Shown here: positions 1-9,444 of the stretch, in pieces
How the letters are laid out: each line of letters opens with the position of its first letter
Numbering within the stretch: the first letter of the stretch is position 1
Assembly: GCF_002218025.2 (NCBI RefSeq)
Contig: NZ_AP018680.1
Span: 1,054,001 to 1,118,000, forward strand
Origin: Vibrio casei
Lineage (GTDB): Bacteria; Pseudomonadota; Gammaproteobacteria; Enterobacterales; Vibrionaceae
Direction: 5' to 3'
DNA: 64,000 nucleotides
Notes under the pieces: generated by a model
What the model was told of the DNA's origin: nothing
What the model saw: only the letters and a program-made list of their open reading frames with translations
Databases searched by the model: none
Made by a program: the position numbers and the translations under genes

Positions 1-59
1 TTACGTTAACGTAGAGCTAATGATTATTTCACTAATAACAATGAAGTTTAAGGATAGGT

Positions 60-1481
60 ATGGCATTTCAAGATGATTTTTTATGGGGTAGTGCATCGGC
101 GGCATATCAAATTGAAGGCGGGGCAAGTTTAGATGGAAAAGGTCCATCGATTTGGGATACCTACTCACGCATTGCAGGTAATACTTTTAAAAATACTACC
201 GGTGAAGTGGCGATCGATTTCTACCATAAGTTTGAAGAAGACATTGAGCTGATGAAAGAGATGGGCTTAAACGCGTATCGTTTCTCTGTTTCATGGTCTC
301 GCGTAATGGCAGATGGCCGCACCGTGAACCCGAAAGGGGTTGAGTTTTATCATAAGGTTATCGATAAATTGATCGAGGCTGGTGTAGAGCCAATCTTAAC
401 GGTTTATCACTGGGATCTACCTCAAGCACTGCAAGATGAATACGCCGGCTGGGAGAGCCGTGAAATTATTAAAGACTTCACTGCATTTTGTGAGCTGCTT
501 TATAAAGAATATGGCAAAAAGGTGAAGTATTGGGTAACGCTCAATGAGCAAAATATCTTTACTGGCCTAGGCTATGTGCAAAAGCTTCATCCGCCGAAAG
601 TATCGGACTACCAGCGTTTTATTAATGCTAACCACATTGCAAGCCTTGCTAATGCGAGTGCAATTAAGCTGTTCCGTGATATGGGTATCGAAGGTCAAGT
701 TGGTCCAAGTTTCGCTTATGGCCCAACGTATGCCAAAAGTGAAAAACCAGAAGATGTGATTGCGATGGAAAATGCGCAAGAAATCGAAAACTTCTTATGG
801 ATGGATGTCTACGCAAAAGGTGAATACCCTCGCATTGGCTTGAAGCTGTTGGAAAACTTAGGCATTAAAGTCGATTTCCAACCGGGCGATAAAGCCCTGC
901 TTAAAGCGGGCGTATGTGACTTCATGGGGCTCAATTACTATCAATCGGCCACTTTCATCGATCCTAATCAGAAGCAAGACAATGTGCAGGCCGGTAATGC
1001 GGCGCAGGTATCTGTGGTATCAGAAGTGAAAGAGATCCCAACGCAAAAGCTTTATGCTCGCGCTGATAATGACTACCTTAAAATGACCGATTGGAATTGG
1101 GCCATCGATCCAAATGGTTTACGGGTGTCGTTACGTCGTATTACTTCACGTTACGGTGTTCCAATTCTGATTAGCGAAAATGGTCTCGGGGCATTTGATA
1201 CCTTAACGGAAGATGGCAAGGTGCATGATGACTATCGTATTAACTTCTTAAAAGAGCACGTTCAAGCGATTGAAGCGGCGATTGATGATGGCTGTGAAGT
1301 ATTAGGCTACTGTACTTGGTCATTCCAAGACTTGTTTAGCTGGCTCAACGGTTACGCAAAACGTTACGGCTTTGTTTATGTCGACCGTGATGAAGAAAGC
1401 GAAAAAGAGTTAAAACGCTACAAGAAAGATAGCTTCTACTGGTATCAAAAAGTGATTGAAAGTAATGGAAAAGAGTTGTAA
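60..1481 (+). CDS. GH1 6-phospho-beta-glucosidase
   Basis: A 473-aa glycoside hydrolase family 1 enzyme of normal length. The acid/base glutamate lies in TLNEQN (about residue 162) and the nucleophile in ISENGLG (about residue 372). Near the C-terminus the spacing S-x6-K-x-Y in SWLNGYAKRYGF matches the phosphate-binding Ser/Lys/Tyr of 6-phospho-beta-glycosidases; plain beta-glucosidases have Glu at that Ser. The inferred job is cytoplasmic hydrolysis of PTS-imported phosphorylated beta-glucosides. No PTS gene is in view, but the upstream side is cut off by the window. AAGGATAGGT precedes the ATG as a weak ribosome site. Family is sure; the phospho-substrate is inferred. Confidence 0.9.
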   Translation: MAFQDDFLWGSASAAYQIEGGASLDGKGPSIWDTYSRIAGNTFKNTTGEVAIDFYHKFEEDIELMKEMGLNAYRFSVSWSRVMADGRTVNPKGVEFYHKVIDKLIEAGVEPILTVYHWDLPQALQDEYAGWESREIIKDFTAFCELLYKEYGKKVKYWVTLNEQNIFTGLGYVQKLHPPKVSDYQRFINANHIASLANASAIKLFRDMGIEGQVGPSFAYGPTYAKSEKPEDVIAMENAQEIENFLWMDVYAKGEYPRIGLKLLENLGIKVDFQPGDKALLKAGVCDFMGLNYYQSATFIDPNQKQDNVQAGNAAQVSVVSEVKEIPTQKLYARADNDYLKMTDWNWAIDPNGLRVSLRRITSRYGVPILISENGLGAFDTLTEDGKVHDDYRINFLKEHVQAIEAAIDDGCEVLGYCTWSFQDLFSWLNGYAKRYGFVYVDRDEESEKELKRYKKDSFYWYQKVIESNGKEL

Positions 1482-1534
1482 TTATTTTATGACAGACGCT
1501 TTGCTCTGATTGAGTACAGGGTATAACATTTAGG

Positions 1535-1563
1535 TGGCTGGCGTATAAATAGTGCGTCAGCCA
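1535..1563 (+). terminator. Hairpin terminator after the glucosidase
   Basis: TGGCTGgCG pairs with CGtCAGCCA around an 11-nt loop, with one G-U pair, and is followed by TTTT. It lies between the glucosidase stop and the next start. A Rho-independent terminator is likely, though the T-run is short. Confidence 0.55.
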
Positions 1564-1589
1564 TTTTGTATTAATGGGGTGTGAATAGG

Positions 1590-2696
1590 ATGAAATTAGG
1601 TTTTATTGGCTTTGGTAAAAGTACCAATCGTTATCATATGCCCTTTGTGGAAGCTTCTGGTGAATTTGAGGTGGTGGGTTTTTATACTCGTGGTTCTCGG
1701 CATTTTGATATGCCATATCCATCATATAACCAAAACATTCAACGATTTGACAGCGTGGAAGCTTTGCTTTGTTCGGATGTTGAAGTGATTGCCGTCACAA
1801 CACCAGCTTCTTCTCATTATGAGTATGCGAAACAAGCTATTCTTGCACATAAGCATGTCATCGTTGAAAAGCCGTTTTGTGATACGTTAGGCCAAGCAAA
1901 GGAATTGTATCAACTTGCAGAACAGAAACAGGTGAAAATAACGCCTTATCAGAATCGTCGTTTTGATAGTGACTTCTTAACGATTAAGGCGGTATTACAA
2001 CGGAAAGATCTTGGCCGGGTGATGGAGATTGAATCAAATCATACCCATTATCGACCCGACGGTGCCGACTATTCTGGTCATCAATACGATGGTAGTGTAT
2101 ACGGTCATGCGGTTCATTTTATTGATCAAATTGTCAGCCTATATGGCGAACCTGATTCAATCCTCTATGATGTGACCAATCATAAAAATTATTACATCGG
2201 CGCAGGAAAACGTTTTGGCGAGTATGCGGATGATACCCATTCGGAACAAAATAAAGTGCCTGAAGATTACTATGACATCAAATTGATTTACGGTAATTTA
2301 AGAGTTCGTGTAAGGCATTCGCAATTAGTCGTAAAAGAGCCACCTCGCTGGATCATCAATGCGACCGAAGCAACGGTGGAAAAATATTTTATCGATCAGC
2401 AAGAGCGCGATCTTAAACAAGGGATATTCTTAGACACTCCTAGCTTTGGTCAAGACAGCCCAGAGGGTATTTGTACGCTTTATTTTAAAGATCATCAAGA
2501 GGTAATGGCGGCTAACTATCATCATTACACTCAATTCTATAAAAACGTTAAATTGTGGATTGAAGGCAACGCAGAAGCCCCTGTGAGCAAGCCGGAAGCG
2601 CTAGTTGTGATGCATATTTTGGAAACCATCGTAAATAAACAAGCCTTTAAGCCATTAGGAATATTGCCGTTTATAAAAGATGAAGCACGTCGATAA
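1590..2696 (+). CDS. Gfo/Idh/MocA family oxidoreductase (YhhX-like)
   Basis: A 368-aa NAD(P)-dependent oxidoreductase. The N-terminal Rossmann motif is GFIGFGKSTNRYH, followed by VEKPF (about residue 93) and the family signature TPYQNRRFDSDFL. It closely resembles E. coli YhhX in these blocks. The ATG at 1590 is preferred over the in-frame GTG at 1581 because the Rossmann strand starts directly after it. It lies 108 bp behind the glucosidase in the same direction, so a sugar-related substrate is plausible. The actual substrate is unknown. Confidence 0.85.
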   Translation: MKLGFIGFGKSTNRYHMPFVEASGEFEVVGFYTRGSRHFDMPYPSYNQNIQRFDSVEALLCSDVEVIAVTTPASSHYEYAKQAILAHKHVIVEKPFCDTLGQAKELYQLAEQKQVKITPYQNRRFDSDFLTIKAVLQRKDLGRVMEIESNHTHYRPDGADYSGHQYDGSVYGHAVHFIDQIVSLYGEPDSILYDVTNHKNYYIGAGKRFGEYADDTHSEQNKVPEDYYDIKLIYGNLRVRVRHSQLVVKEPPRWIINATEATVEKYFIDQQERDLKQGIFLDTPSFGQDSPEGICTLYFKDHQEVMAANYHHYTQFYKNVKLWIEGNAEAPVSKPEALVVMHILETIVNKQAFKPLGILPFIKDEARR

Positions 2697-2840
2697 CTCA
2701 TCATACTTAAATAGAGGAAAGCCGTTCCTGCTGGTCCGGTTTATTTTACTCTTGCTGAAACTGCATCTTGAAGTTACTTGGGTATATAAGGTGATTTAAG
2801 TATATTGAGTACTATGGACTGAATTAATGAGAATACTAAA

Positions 2841-3245
2841 ATGGGACTCAATATCCAAGATACATTCAACCGCTACCCTGAACATATTCAGAGGCTTCTA
2901 TTACCTATTCGCGCTTTAATTTTTGATATTGCAGACGAGCAAAATTTAGGTGATGTTGAGGAAACCCTTAAATGGGGTGAACCAAGTTATTTGGTTAAAA
3001 GTGGCAGTACCGTTCGAATGGATTGGAAGCCTAAATTCCCTGATCAATATTTCATTTTCTTCAACTGCAATACTAAACTTGTTGATACCTTCCGAGAATT
3101 GCATTCAGATGTGCTTGAATTTCAAGGTAATCGTGCCATTGTATTGAATGTGAATTCACCACTTCCAACGTCCGTGATTAGGCAATGCCTTGAGCTATCA
3201 CTTAACTATAAAACCATTAAACATTTACCGCTGTTAGGGGCTTAA
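2841..3245 (+). CDS. DUF1801 domain protein
   Basis: A 134-aa cytoplasmic protein resembling the YdhG/DUF1801 fold (pattern ETLKWGEPSY then FIFFNCN). Members are small alpha/beta proteins without an assigned reaction. No signal peptide or membrane segment is seen. It is separate from its neighbours, with 144 bp of gene-free DNA upstream. Confidence 0.75.
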   Translation: MGLNIQDTFNRYPEHIQRLLLPIRALIFDIADEQNLGDVEETLKWGEPSYLVKSGSTVRMDWKPKFPDQYFIFFNCNTKLVDTFRELHSDVLEFQGNRAIVLNVNSPLPTSVIRQCLELSLNYKTIKHLPLLGA

Positions 3246-3257
3246 GAAGAAATTAGA

Positions 3258-3565
3258 ATGCCGTTAATTGTCAATATGCCAAAGCCTCCATATTACTTAC
3301 GCAGTCATTTTTACTTCACATCGTACCGGTATAGATAATGGTCAGGGCAAGATATCAGACAAAGTGGCGGAGCTTGACTCACAGCAATCCGGATTTATTG
3401 GGGGGCGAGTCAGCCAGAGAAGATGTAGGTATAGCTGTTTCCTATTGGAAAGATCTCGAAGCGATTAAGAATTGGAAAGTAAATCTTGAACATCGAGAAG
3501 CGCAAAAACAGGGGCATGAAAATGGTGCTCCTCTTTCAAAACTAGAATATCGAAAGTTGAGCTAA
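3258..3565 (+). pseudogene. Antibiotic-biosynthesis-monooxygenase (ABM) gene, two frameshifts
   Basis: Pieces of one ABM-fold protein lie in different frames. MPKPPYY (frame of ATG 3258) is followed by AVIFTSHRTGIDNG in a second frame and GESAREDVGIAVSYW in a third. The first shift is a TTAC tandem duplication near 3293-3300; the second is at a six-G run near 3399-3404. Restoring both gives a continuous ~100-aa ABM domain. Members are small heme- or oxygen-handling monooxygenases. A sequencing error in the G-run is possible, but it would not explain the TTAC duplication. Confidence 0.7.
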
Positions 3566-3600
3566 GTTACGGTATTTAAACATTTACACAAGGATGAACT

Positions 3601-4197
3601 ATGTGGCTTAAAGAAGTTGAATTGGAATCTAACACTGTTAAATTAATTCCGTTGCAAAGAGAACATGCAGATGATCTGGTTGCCGCCGCCAGTGATGGGC
3701 GTTTATGGGATCTGTGGTATACGTCGGTTCCAAATGCTGAAACGATTGAGGCTTATTTGGCTTTTGCTTTTCAAGAGCAAGAACGCGGTGCATCGTTAGC
3801 GTTTACCGTGCTTGATAAAAGCACCAATAAAGTAATTGGCTCGACGCGTTTTTGTAATGCTGATGTAAAAAACCAAAGAGTTGAAATTGGTCATACGTGG
3901 TATGCGAAAAGCTACCAACGTTCTGCCGTCAATACAGAATGTAAGCAATTGTTGTTAACTCATGCATTCGAAATATTAGATGCCATTGCGGTTGAGTTTA
4001 ATACCCACTGGCATAATCAAGCATCACGAACCGCGATCGCACGTTTAGGTGCTAAGCAAGACGGCGTATTACGTAATCACAAAAAAATGGCGAATGGGGG
4101 GTATCGTGATACGGTTGTATTTTCAATTATTAACACGGAATGGCCAGTGGTGAAAATGAGCCTAGAGCAAAAGTTAGCAATGCATCGACAATTTTAG
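3601..4197 (+). CDS. GNAT acetyltransferase (RimJ/RimL-like)
   Basis: A 198-aa GNAT-fold N-acetyltransferase. It has the strand pair VIGSTRFCN...VEIGHTWY, then the RSAVNTECKQLL helix and NQASRTAIARLGAKQDGVLR, which is typical of the RimJ/RimL/YjcK group that acetylates protein N-termini or small amines. It is cytoplasmic. The ATG at 3601 follows AAGGATGA. Its acceptor substrate cannot be told from sequence. Confidence 0.85.
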   Translation: MWLKEVELESNTVKLIPLQREHADDLVAAASDGRLWDLWYTSVPNAETIEAYLAFAFQEQERGASLAFTVLDKSTNKVIGSTRFCNADVKNQRVEIGHTWYAKSYQRSAVNTECKQLLLTHAFEILDAIAVEFNTHWHNQASRTAIARLGAKQDGVLRNHKKMANGGYRDTVVFSIINTEWPVVKMSLEQKLAMHRQF

Positions 4198-4211
4198 GCA
4201 TAAATTCTTCG

Positions 4212-4350
4212 ATGCGGTTTGAAAGGATAACGGAGTTAGCTTTGGAAGAATCTAAAATTTTACGATCAGAGTCATTTTAGCCGTAATTTCAAGAAAGCCG
4301 TTGGTGTCTCCCCTTCCAATTATTTGACGGATAGAACTAGTCGCAATTAA
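4212..4350 (+). pseudogene. AraC-type regulator remnant
   Basis: Only scraps of the C-terminal AraC/XylS helix-turn-helix remain. MRFERITELALEES reads in one frame, then after a shift DQSHFSRNFKKAVGVSPSNY appears, the classic second AraC helix. The rest of the gene is absent, so this is a decayed relic. Confidence 0.7.
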
Positions 4351-4435
4351 CTGGGCAGTGATTTTTTTATTGCCTGTTTTTAAAACGATGCTATTTTAAT
4401 TCGCCTTTAATATCCATCATTTTATTGAGACCACC

Positions 4436-4786
4436 ATGCCGCCTATTTTTATTACGATTTCCCTTTTGGTATGCAGCAATGTGTTTATGACGTTTGCTTG
4501 GTATGCCCATTTAAAAGAATTGGGTAATAAACCTTGGATTATCGCCGCTCTGGTGAGTTGGGGGATTGCATTATTTGAATATCTGTTCCAAGTACCGGCT
4601 AACCGTATTGGCTATACTGTGCTTTCCGTTGGGCAGCTAAAGATCATTCAGGAAGTGATTACTTTGTCGGTATTTGTGCCATTTTCAGTGATGTATTTAA
4701 AAGAGCCACTGAAATTGGATTACTTATGGGCAGGTTTATGTTTACTGGGCGCAGTGTATTTTATTTTCCGTAGTAAATTAGGTTAG
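4436..4786 (+). CDS. DUF486 / DMT-like small membrane protein
   Basis: A 116-aa inner-membrane protein with four predicted hydrophobic helices (about residues 2-22, 33-50, 63-85 and 92-110). It matches the DUF486 pattern (FAWYAHLK, YLFQVPANRIGY, LKIIQEVITL). The family is related to drug/metabolite transporters, but no transport substrate is established. It is a single gene; the start ATG lies just after GAGACCACC. Confidence 0.85.
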   Translation: MPPIFITISLLVCSNVFMTFAWYAHLKELGNKPWIIAALVSWGIALFEYLFQVPANRIGYTVLSVGQLKIIQEVITLSVFVPFSVMYLKEPLKLDYLWAGLCLLGAVYFIFRSKLG

Positions 4787-4828
4787 TTACAATTTCAACT
4801 TCAACTGTAAGTTAATTATTGCTATTGA

Positions 4829-5131
4829 TTATGCCGTTGGTGTCTTTTCCAAACATTTTCGGCATAAACATAGGTCGTTTGGTTTTTCCACTTCCCGCTT
4901 TTCAACATTAAAACACCAGCATGTTGATTTACCTGCAGCAATGTCGCAATGGGTATTCTCATTGCACTCAGGGCAGGGATGTGTGGTTTCAGTACCTGAA
5001 ATTGTTGCTATTATATTCTCTCGTTTCTCATCGTCTAGGTGACGCCAATTTATGATTTCATCGATAGTACGATGACAACCAGAACAGAGGCCACCATTAT
5101 TTTTACATGCCGCAATACAGGGTGTTTTCAT
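4829..5131 (-). CDS. DUF1289 plus cysteine-rich CWC protein
   Basis: A 100-aa protein with two cysteine clusters. The N-terminal DUF1289 motif is PCIAACKNNGGLCSGCHRT; the second is CPECNENTHCDIAAGKSTCWC, ending CLCRKCL, as in the cysteine-rich CWC family. It probably binds metal. I start at the ATG ending at 5131 (MKTPC), since DUF1289 proteins begin there and the upstream extension looks random. Function unknown. Confidence 0.75.
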   Translation of the reverse strand: MKTPCIAACKNNGGLCSGCHRTIDEIINWRHLDDEKRENIIATISGTETTHPCPECNENTHCDIAAGKSTCWCFNVEKREVEKPNDLCLCRKCLEKTPTA

Positions 5132-5294
5132 GATAGATTTTGTGCCCAGGAAGTAGAATGACGCGGACTCTAGCATGGTTGAAAAGCGGAGTCACTTATT
5201 CAAAATTTTTGAACGACATCAACGATACTGACGGACGGTATCCATATTCTTAGCCTTTATAATAAAGGTAGTGAAAGAATAAAAGGAGATCGTG

Positions 5295-6251
5295 ATGGGT
5301 AAGTTAGTTGAAGGCGTATGGCACGATGTTTGGTATGACACCAAATCAAGCGGTGGTAAATTTATCCGTGAAGATGCTGGGTTTCGTGATTGTGTTGAAA
5401 ATAAACCAGATGCAAAATTTCCACCTGAATCTGGTCGTTACCATTTATATGTATCCTTAGCCTGTCCGTGGGCGCACAGAACTTTAATCATGCGCGAGCT
5501 AAAAGGATTGGTTACACATATTAATGTTACTGTGGTTAGCCCTGACATGCTTGAACATGGCTGGGAATTTTCACAACCCGAACCGCTATTTGGTTTTACC
5601 AAAATGCATCAAATTTACACGAAGGCCAAAGCCGATTATTCTGGTCGTGTTACGGTGCCTGTTTTATGGGATAAGAAAAACAATACGATTGTGAGTAACG
5701 AATCCTCTGAAATTTTACGCATGCTTAATTCTGAATTTAATGATTTAACGGGCAATAACGATGATTATTATCCGGCAGCGTTACGTTCACAGATTGATGA
5801 ATGGAATGAATTTGTTTATCCGAATATTAATAATGGCGTGTATAAAACGGGTTTTGCCACCACGCAAGAAGCGTATGAAGAAGCTTTTAATAGTCTATTT
5901 CGCACGCTTGATAAAGTTGATGCACATTTGGCGACTCACCGCTATTTGGTTGGGGATACTATTACTGAAGCCGATTGGCGCTTATTTACGACACTGATTC
6001 GCTTTGATCCTGTTTATGTTGGGCATTTCAAATGCAACTTAAAGCGCATAGCCGATTACCCACATATTCAAGGTTATATGAAAGAGCTATATCAATTTGG
6101 TCATGTGGCAGAAACGGTAAGCTTTGAACATATTAAGCGTCATTATTATTTCAGTCATAAAGGCATTAACCCTACTCAAGTGGTACCGAAGGGGCCTGAT
6201 CTTGATCTAGCGTCAGCACATGGCCGAGATGATGTGCTCGTGAGTAAATAG
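5295..6251 (+). CDS. yqjG: Glutathionyl-hydroquinone reductase
   Basis: A 318-aa omega-type/Xi-class glutathione transferase (YqjG/ECM4 family). The thioredoxin-fold N-half carries the catalytic CPWAHR motif (about residues 57-62). The family reduces glutathionyl-hydroquinones with glutathione in the cytoplasm. AAGGAG at 5282-5287 supports the ATG at 5295 over the GTG at 5292. Length and motif agree well with the family. Confidence 0.9.
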   Translation: MGKLVEGVWHDVWYDTKSSGGKFIREDAGFRDCVENKPDAKFPPESGRYHLYVSLACPWAHRTLIMRELKGLVTHINVTVVSPDMLEHGWEFSQPEPLFGFTKMHQIYTKAKADYSGRVTVPVLWDKKNNTIVSNESSEILRMLNSEFNDLTGNNDDYYPAALRSQIDEWNEFVYPNINNGVYKTGFATTQEAYEEAFNSLFRTLDKVDAHLATHRYLVGDTITEADWRLFTTLIRFDPVYVGHFKCNLKRIADYPHIQGYMKELYQFGHVAETVSFEHIKRHYYFSHKGINPTQVVPKGPDLDLASAHGRDDVLVSK

Positions 6252-6305
6252 AAACGTTATCAAGGGAGTTCTAACATTTTTTGACATAAATTTGTTGGAT
6301 TAAAT

Positions 6306-6343
6306 AAGCCGATCCGTTATATGAAGTGACGATCGGCTTTTTT
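6306..6343. terminator. Bidirectional terminator between yqjG and the Dcu gene
   Basis: A perfect 9-bp stem AAGCCGATC/GATCGGCTT is followed by a T-run on the plus strand and sits between two convergent genes, so it probably ends both. Confidence 0.85.
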
Positions 6344-6374
6344 GTGGGGTATTTAAGCGGTTTTGTTGTTACGG

Positions 6375-7700
6375 TTAACCCATTAATACGGTTGAGATAA
6401 AGTACCCAACCACGGTTGCAGTTGAAACACCCAGAATACCCGGTATAAAGAAACTGTGGTTTAGCACATATTTACCAATTGATGTGGTGCCAGAGCGATC
6501 AAAGGTAATGGCAGCTAAATCGGATGGATAAAATGGGAAGAAGAAATATGCATAACACGCAGGAATAACACCAATTAAAACTTCATGAGGTATACCAAGT
6601 GAGAAGCCTAGTGGGAACATGATCGTCAATACAGCTGCTTGGCTTTTTAAGAAAACCGAAACGGCAAACATGGCGAGAGCAAATGTCCATGGGTGTAAGC
6701 TAACAATACCGCTGATACTGTCGATTAAGAATGATTTATGGTGTTCAATAATGGTGTCACTCATCCAAGCGATACCAAAGATGATGATCACGGCGGTCAT
6801 GCCAGCAATAAAGACGTTACTGTGGACGATTTTTTTTGGCTCTACTTTGGTGATCAGTAAGATAACGGCGCCGACTGCTAGCATGAGAAATTGAATAGCA
6901 ACCGACATGCCAACCCCTTTTGGCAATAAGTCTAATGGTTTACCAAACATGGCAACAAATACCACGGTGGCAATACCCAGTAAGAAGACAGTTAATCCTG
7001 TTTTGGCTTGTTTACTGTCTTCGATTCTAGCTTGACCCTCGGCTTGCACTTCGATCAAAGCGTCTTTAAATTCAAGGTCTTTGCAGCGTTCGATGAAGGC
7101 TTCGTCTTTATCTAAATCTTTGCCTCTAAATAAACTCCAAGTACAGCCGACTAATAACCCGCACATGGTTGCAGGAATTGTGACAAGTAGAACATCAATT
7201 AATGAAATATCGAGGTTGTTCGTTGCAGCGGTTGCCATGACTACCGCTGCAGCGGCAGCAATAGGGCTGGCAGTGATTCCCATTTGTGAGGCAACCGATG
7301 CCATTGCCATTGGGCGTTCCGGACGAATGCCTTTTTTAATCGAAACATCATAAATAACGGGAAGCAGTGGGTAAACACTGTGTCCTGTTCCTACTAGAAC
7401 GGTTAATAAATAAGTACAAAATGGGCCTAAAAATACGATTTGGTTAGGGTGCTTGCGCAGTAATTTTTCAGCATAAGCCACGAGTAATTTCAACCCGCCG
7501 GTTGCCTCTAGTGTTGCGGATGCTGCAACCACCGCAAGAATGATCAACATAACACTGATTGGTGGTGAACCTGGGGCTATCCCGAAGACAAAAGCAAGAA
7601 CTGAAACGCCTAAACCGCCCAGTAAACCAAATGCGATTCCGCCGAAGCGAATCCCCGTAAAAATCACGGCTAACAGCAGCAGCATATGAATGTAGAACAT
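6375..7700 (-). CDS. Anaerobic C4-dicarboxylate transporter, Dcu family
   Basis: A 441-aa polytopic inner-membrane carrier with 10 or more hydrophobic helices. Blocks VVAASATLEATGGL, VGTGHSVYPLLPVIYDV and RPERPMAMASVASQMG are diagnostic of DcuA/DcuB. The family exchanges or imports fumarate, malate, aspartate and succinate, mostly in anaerobic growth. It is monocistronic, ending at the shared terminator. DcuA versus DcuB cannot be separated by eye. Confidence 0.88.
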   Translation of the reverse strand: MFYIHMLLLLAVIFTGIRFGGIAFGLLGGLGVSVLAFVFGIAPGSPPISVMLIILAVVAASATLEATGGLKLLVAYAEKLLRKHPNQIVFLGPFCTYLLTVLVGTGHSVYPLLPVIYDVSIKKGIRPERPMAMASVASQMGITASPIAAAAAVVMATAATNNLDISLIDVLLVTIPATMCGLLVGCTWSLFRGKDLDKDEAFIERCKDLEFKDALIEVQAEGQARIEDSKQAKTGLTVFLLGIATVVFVAMFGKPLDLLPKGVGMSVAIQFLMLAVGAVILLITKVEPKKIVHSNVFIAGMTAVIIIFGIAWMSDTIIEHHKSFLIDSISGIVSLHPWTFALAMFAVSVFLKSQAAVLTIMFPLGFSLGIPHEVLIGVIPACYAYFFFPFYPSDLAAITFDRSGTTSIGKYVLNHSFFIPGILGVSTATVVGYFISTVLMG

Positions 7701-7902
7701 AATCCTTTACCTCTAAAGTAGTAATTTAAATTACATTAGCACTGAAGAAATGAAGGGATATTGATCTAGTACAGCTTCAATTGTGTTTGGATTACAAAGA
7801 ATAATATTTTTTGAAGGAGTGTGAATATATAGGTAGTGAGCGCCTTCATACGTGAGGCGAAGGCGCGGTGTATTATTATTTAACGTCGTTGTACTTTGAA
7901 CA

Positions 7903-9285
7903 TTAAAGCAGAGTCATCGCCTTTTCGGCTAAACGTTTTGCTGCTGCGCGATGTCGAATGAGTAGGTTTTCTAAATCTAACCCAATGACGTGCCCATCAT
8001 GCACACGCCAAACGCCATTAATCATGACGCGATCAGCTTGTTGAGCGCCGCACATGATGAGTGCTGCCAGAGGGTCGTGTGAGCCAGAGAAACGAATGTC
8101 ATTTAATGTGAACATGGCAACGTCAGCTTGTTTGCCCACTGCAAGTGTACCGATATCGGTTCGTCCCATTGCTGCCGCTGAGCCTTTGGTCGCCCAGCGT
8201 AACGCGTCAGTGTGACTCACATTAGCAGAGCCGTAACGCAAACGTTGTAAGTACATGGCCATACGCACTTCGCCAATCATGTTCGATCCATCATTTGAAG
8301 CGGAACCATCGACGCCTAAACCCACTTTAACGCCTGCCGCTTCTAATTCATTATTTCGGCAAATACCGGACGCCAGCATCATGTTTGATGTTGGGCAATG
8401 GCTGATGCCAACACCCGCTTTGCCTAAACGTTTTATTTCTTCATCGTTGAAATGAATACCATGTGCTAGCCATGTTTTATCGTTTAGCCAACCGACGCTT
8501 TCCAAGTAATCAACAGGACGGTGACCAAAACGCTGTAGACAAAAATCCTCCTCATCAATGGTTTCGCATAGATGGGTATGCATCATGACATCTTCTTGAT
8601 GCGCAATGCGGGACGTTTCTTTCATGAGATCGGTTGTCACCGAAAATGGCGAACAAGGTGCTAGCGCGATTTGAGTCATCGCACCATCGTTTCGCTCATG
8701 GTATGACTTAATAAGGCGTACGCTATCATCAATGATAGTTTGTTCTGTTTGAATGGTGTGGCGTGGTGGAAGACCACCTTCGTCTTCACCAAGGCTCATC
8801 GAACCACGAGTTAAAATGGCGCGAATACCAAGTTTTTTTGCCGCTTCTACCTGAATATCAATCGCGTGCTCCAGCCCTACAGGGATGAGGTAATGGTGAT
8901 CTGAAGCTGTGGTGCAGCCTGACATCATCATTTCGACTAAGGCCACTTCTGTGGAAAGCGAATGCATTTCTTCATCAAGGCCAGCCCAAACTGGATATAA
9001 GGTTTTTAGCCAGTTAAATAGCTCTTTATTTAAAGCATCAGGGTAGGCACGAGTTAAGGTTTGATAAAAGTGATGGTGAGCATTGATTAGGCCTGGAGTG
9101 ACAACGTGTTGTCTGGCATCAACTACGGTATCAATCCTATAAGAAGGTTCATTATGTAATGCGACAAGCTCTAGAATAGTATTGCCTTGAATAACCAACC
9201 CACCACGTGCATCTTGTAGACTGCCGGTGTAAACGGCGAGAGGGTTCTTGATCCAAGTTGTTTGATTATTTACGTTGAATGACAT
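7903..9285 (-). CDS. 8-oxoguanine deaminase-type amidohydrolase
   Basis: A 460-aa amidohydrolase-superfamily enzyme. It shows the metal-binding NAHHHFYQTLTRA (about residue 69), HTHLCET, LAHGIHF, SHCPTSN and LGVDGSASNDGS, in the order and spacing of 8-oxoguanine/hydroxydechloroatrazine-type deaminases. It should hydrolyse an aminated purine or triazine ring in the cytoplasm. The next gene upstream on the same strand encodes a purine-type permease, supporting a salvage role. The exact base is an inference. Confidence 0.82.
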   Translation of the reverse strand: MSFNVNNQTTWIKNPLAVYTGSLQDARGGLVIQGNTILELVALHNEPSYRIDTVVDARQHVVTPGLINAHHHFYQTLTRAYPDALNKELFNWLKTLYPVWAGLDEEMHSLSTEVALVEMMMSGCTTASDHHYLIPVGLEHAIDIQVEAAKKLGIRAILTRGSMSLGEDEGGLPPRHTIQTEQTIIDDSVRLIKSYHERNDGAMTQIALAPCSPFSVTTDLMKETSRIAHQEDVMMHTHLCETIDEEDFCLQRFGHRPVDYLESVGWLNDKTWLAHGIHFNDEEIKRLGKAGVGISHCPTSNMMLASGICRNNELEAAGVKVGLGVDGSASNDGSNMIGEVRMAMYLQRLRYGSANVSHTDALRWATKGSAAAMGRTDIGTLAVGKQADVAMFTLNDIRFSGSHDPLAALIMCGAQQADRVMINGVWRVHDGHVIGLDLENLLIRHRAAAKRLAEKAMTLL

Positions 9286-9444
9286 TCATAGTAATCCTTA
9301 GCCTACGCATCCATTTCAGGGGAGCAGGTCTTTATTATATTTTAATTAAAATTCAAGCCCACTTTATAAAAGAGGTGCGGCTAGTTTGTTTAAAAGACAA
9401 GAATAACGCTTGAATATTACAACAAGCGTTATCTTATCTTGAGC

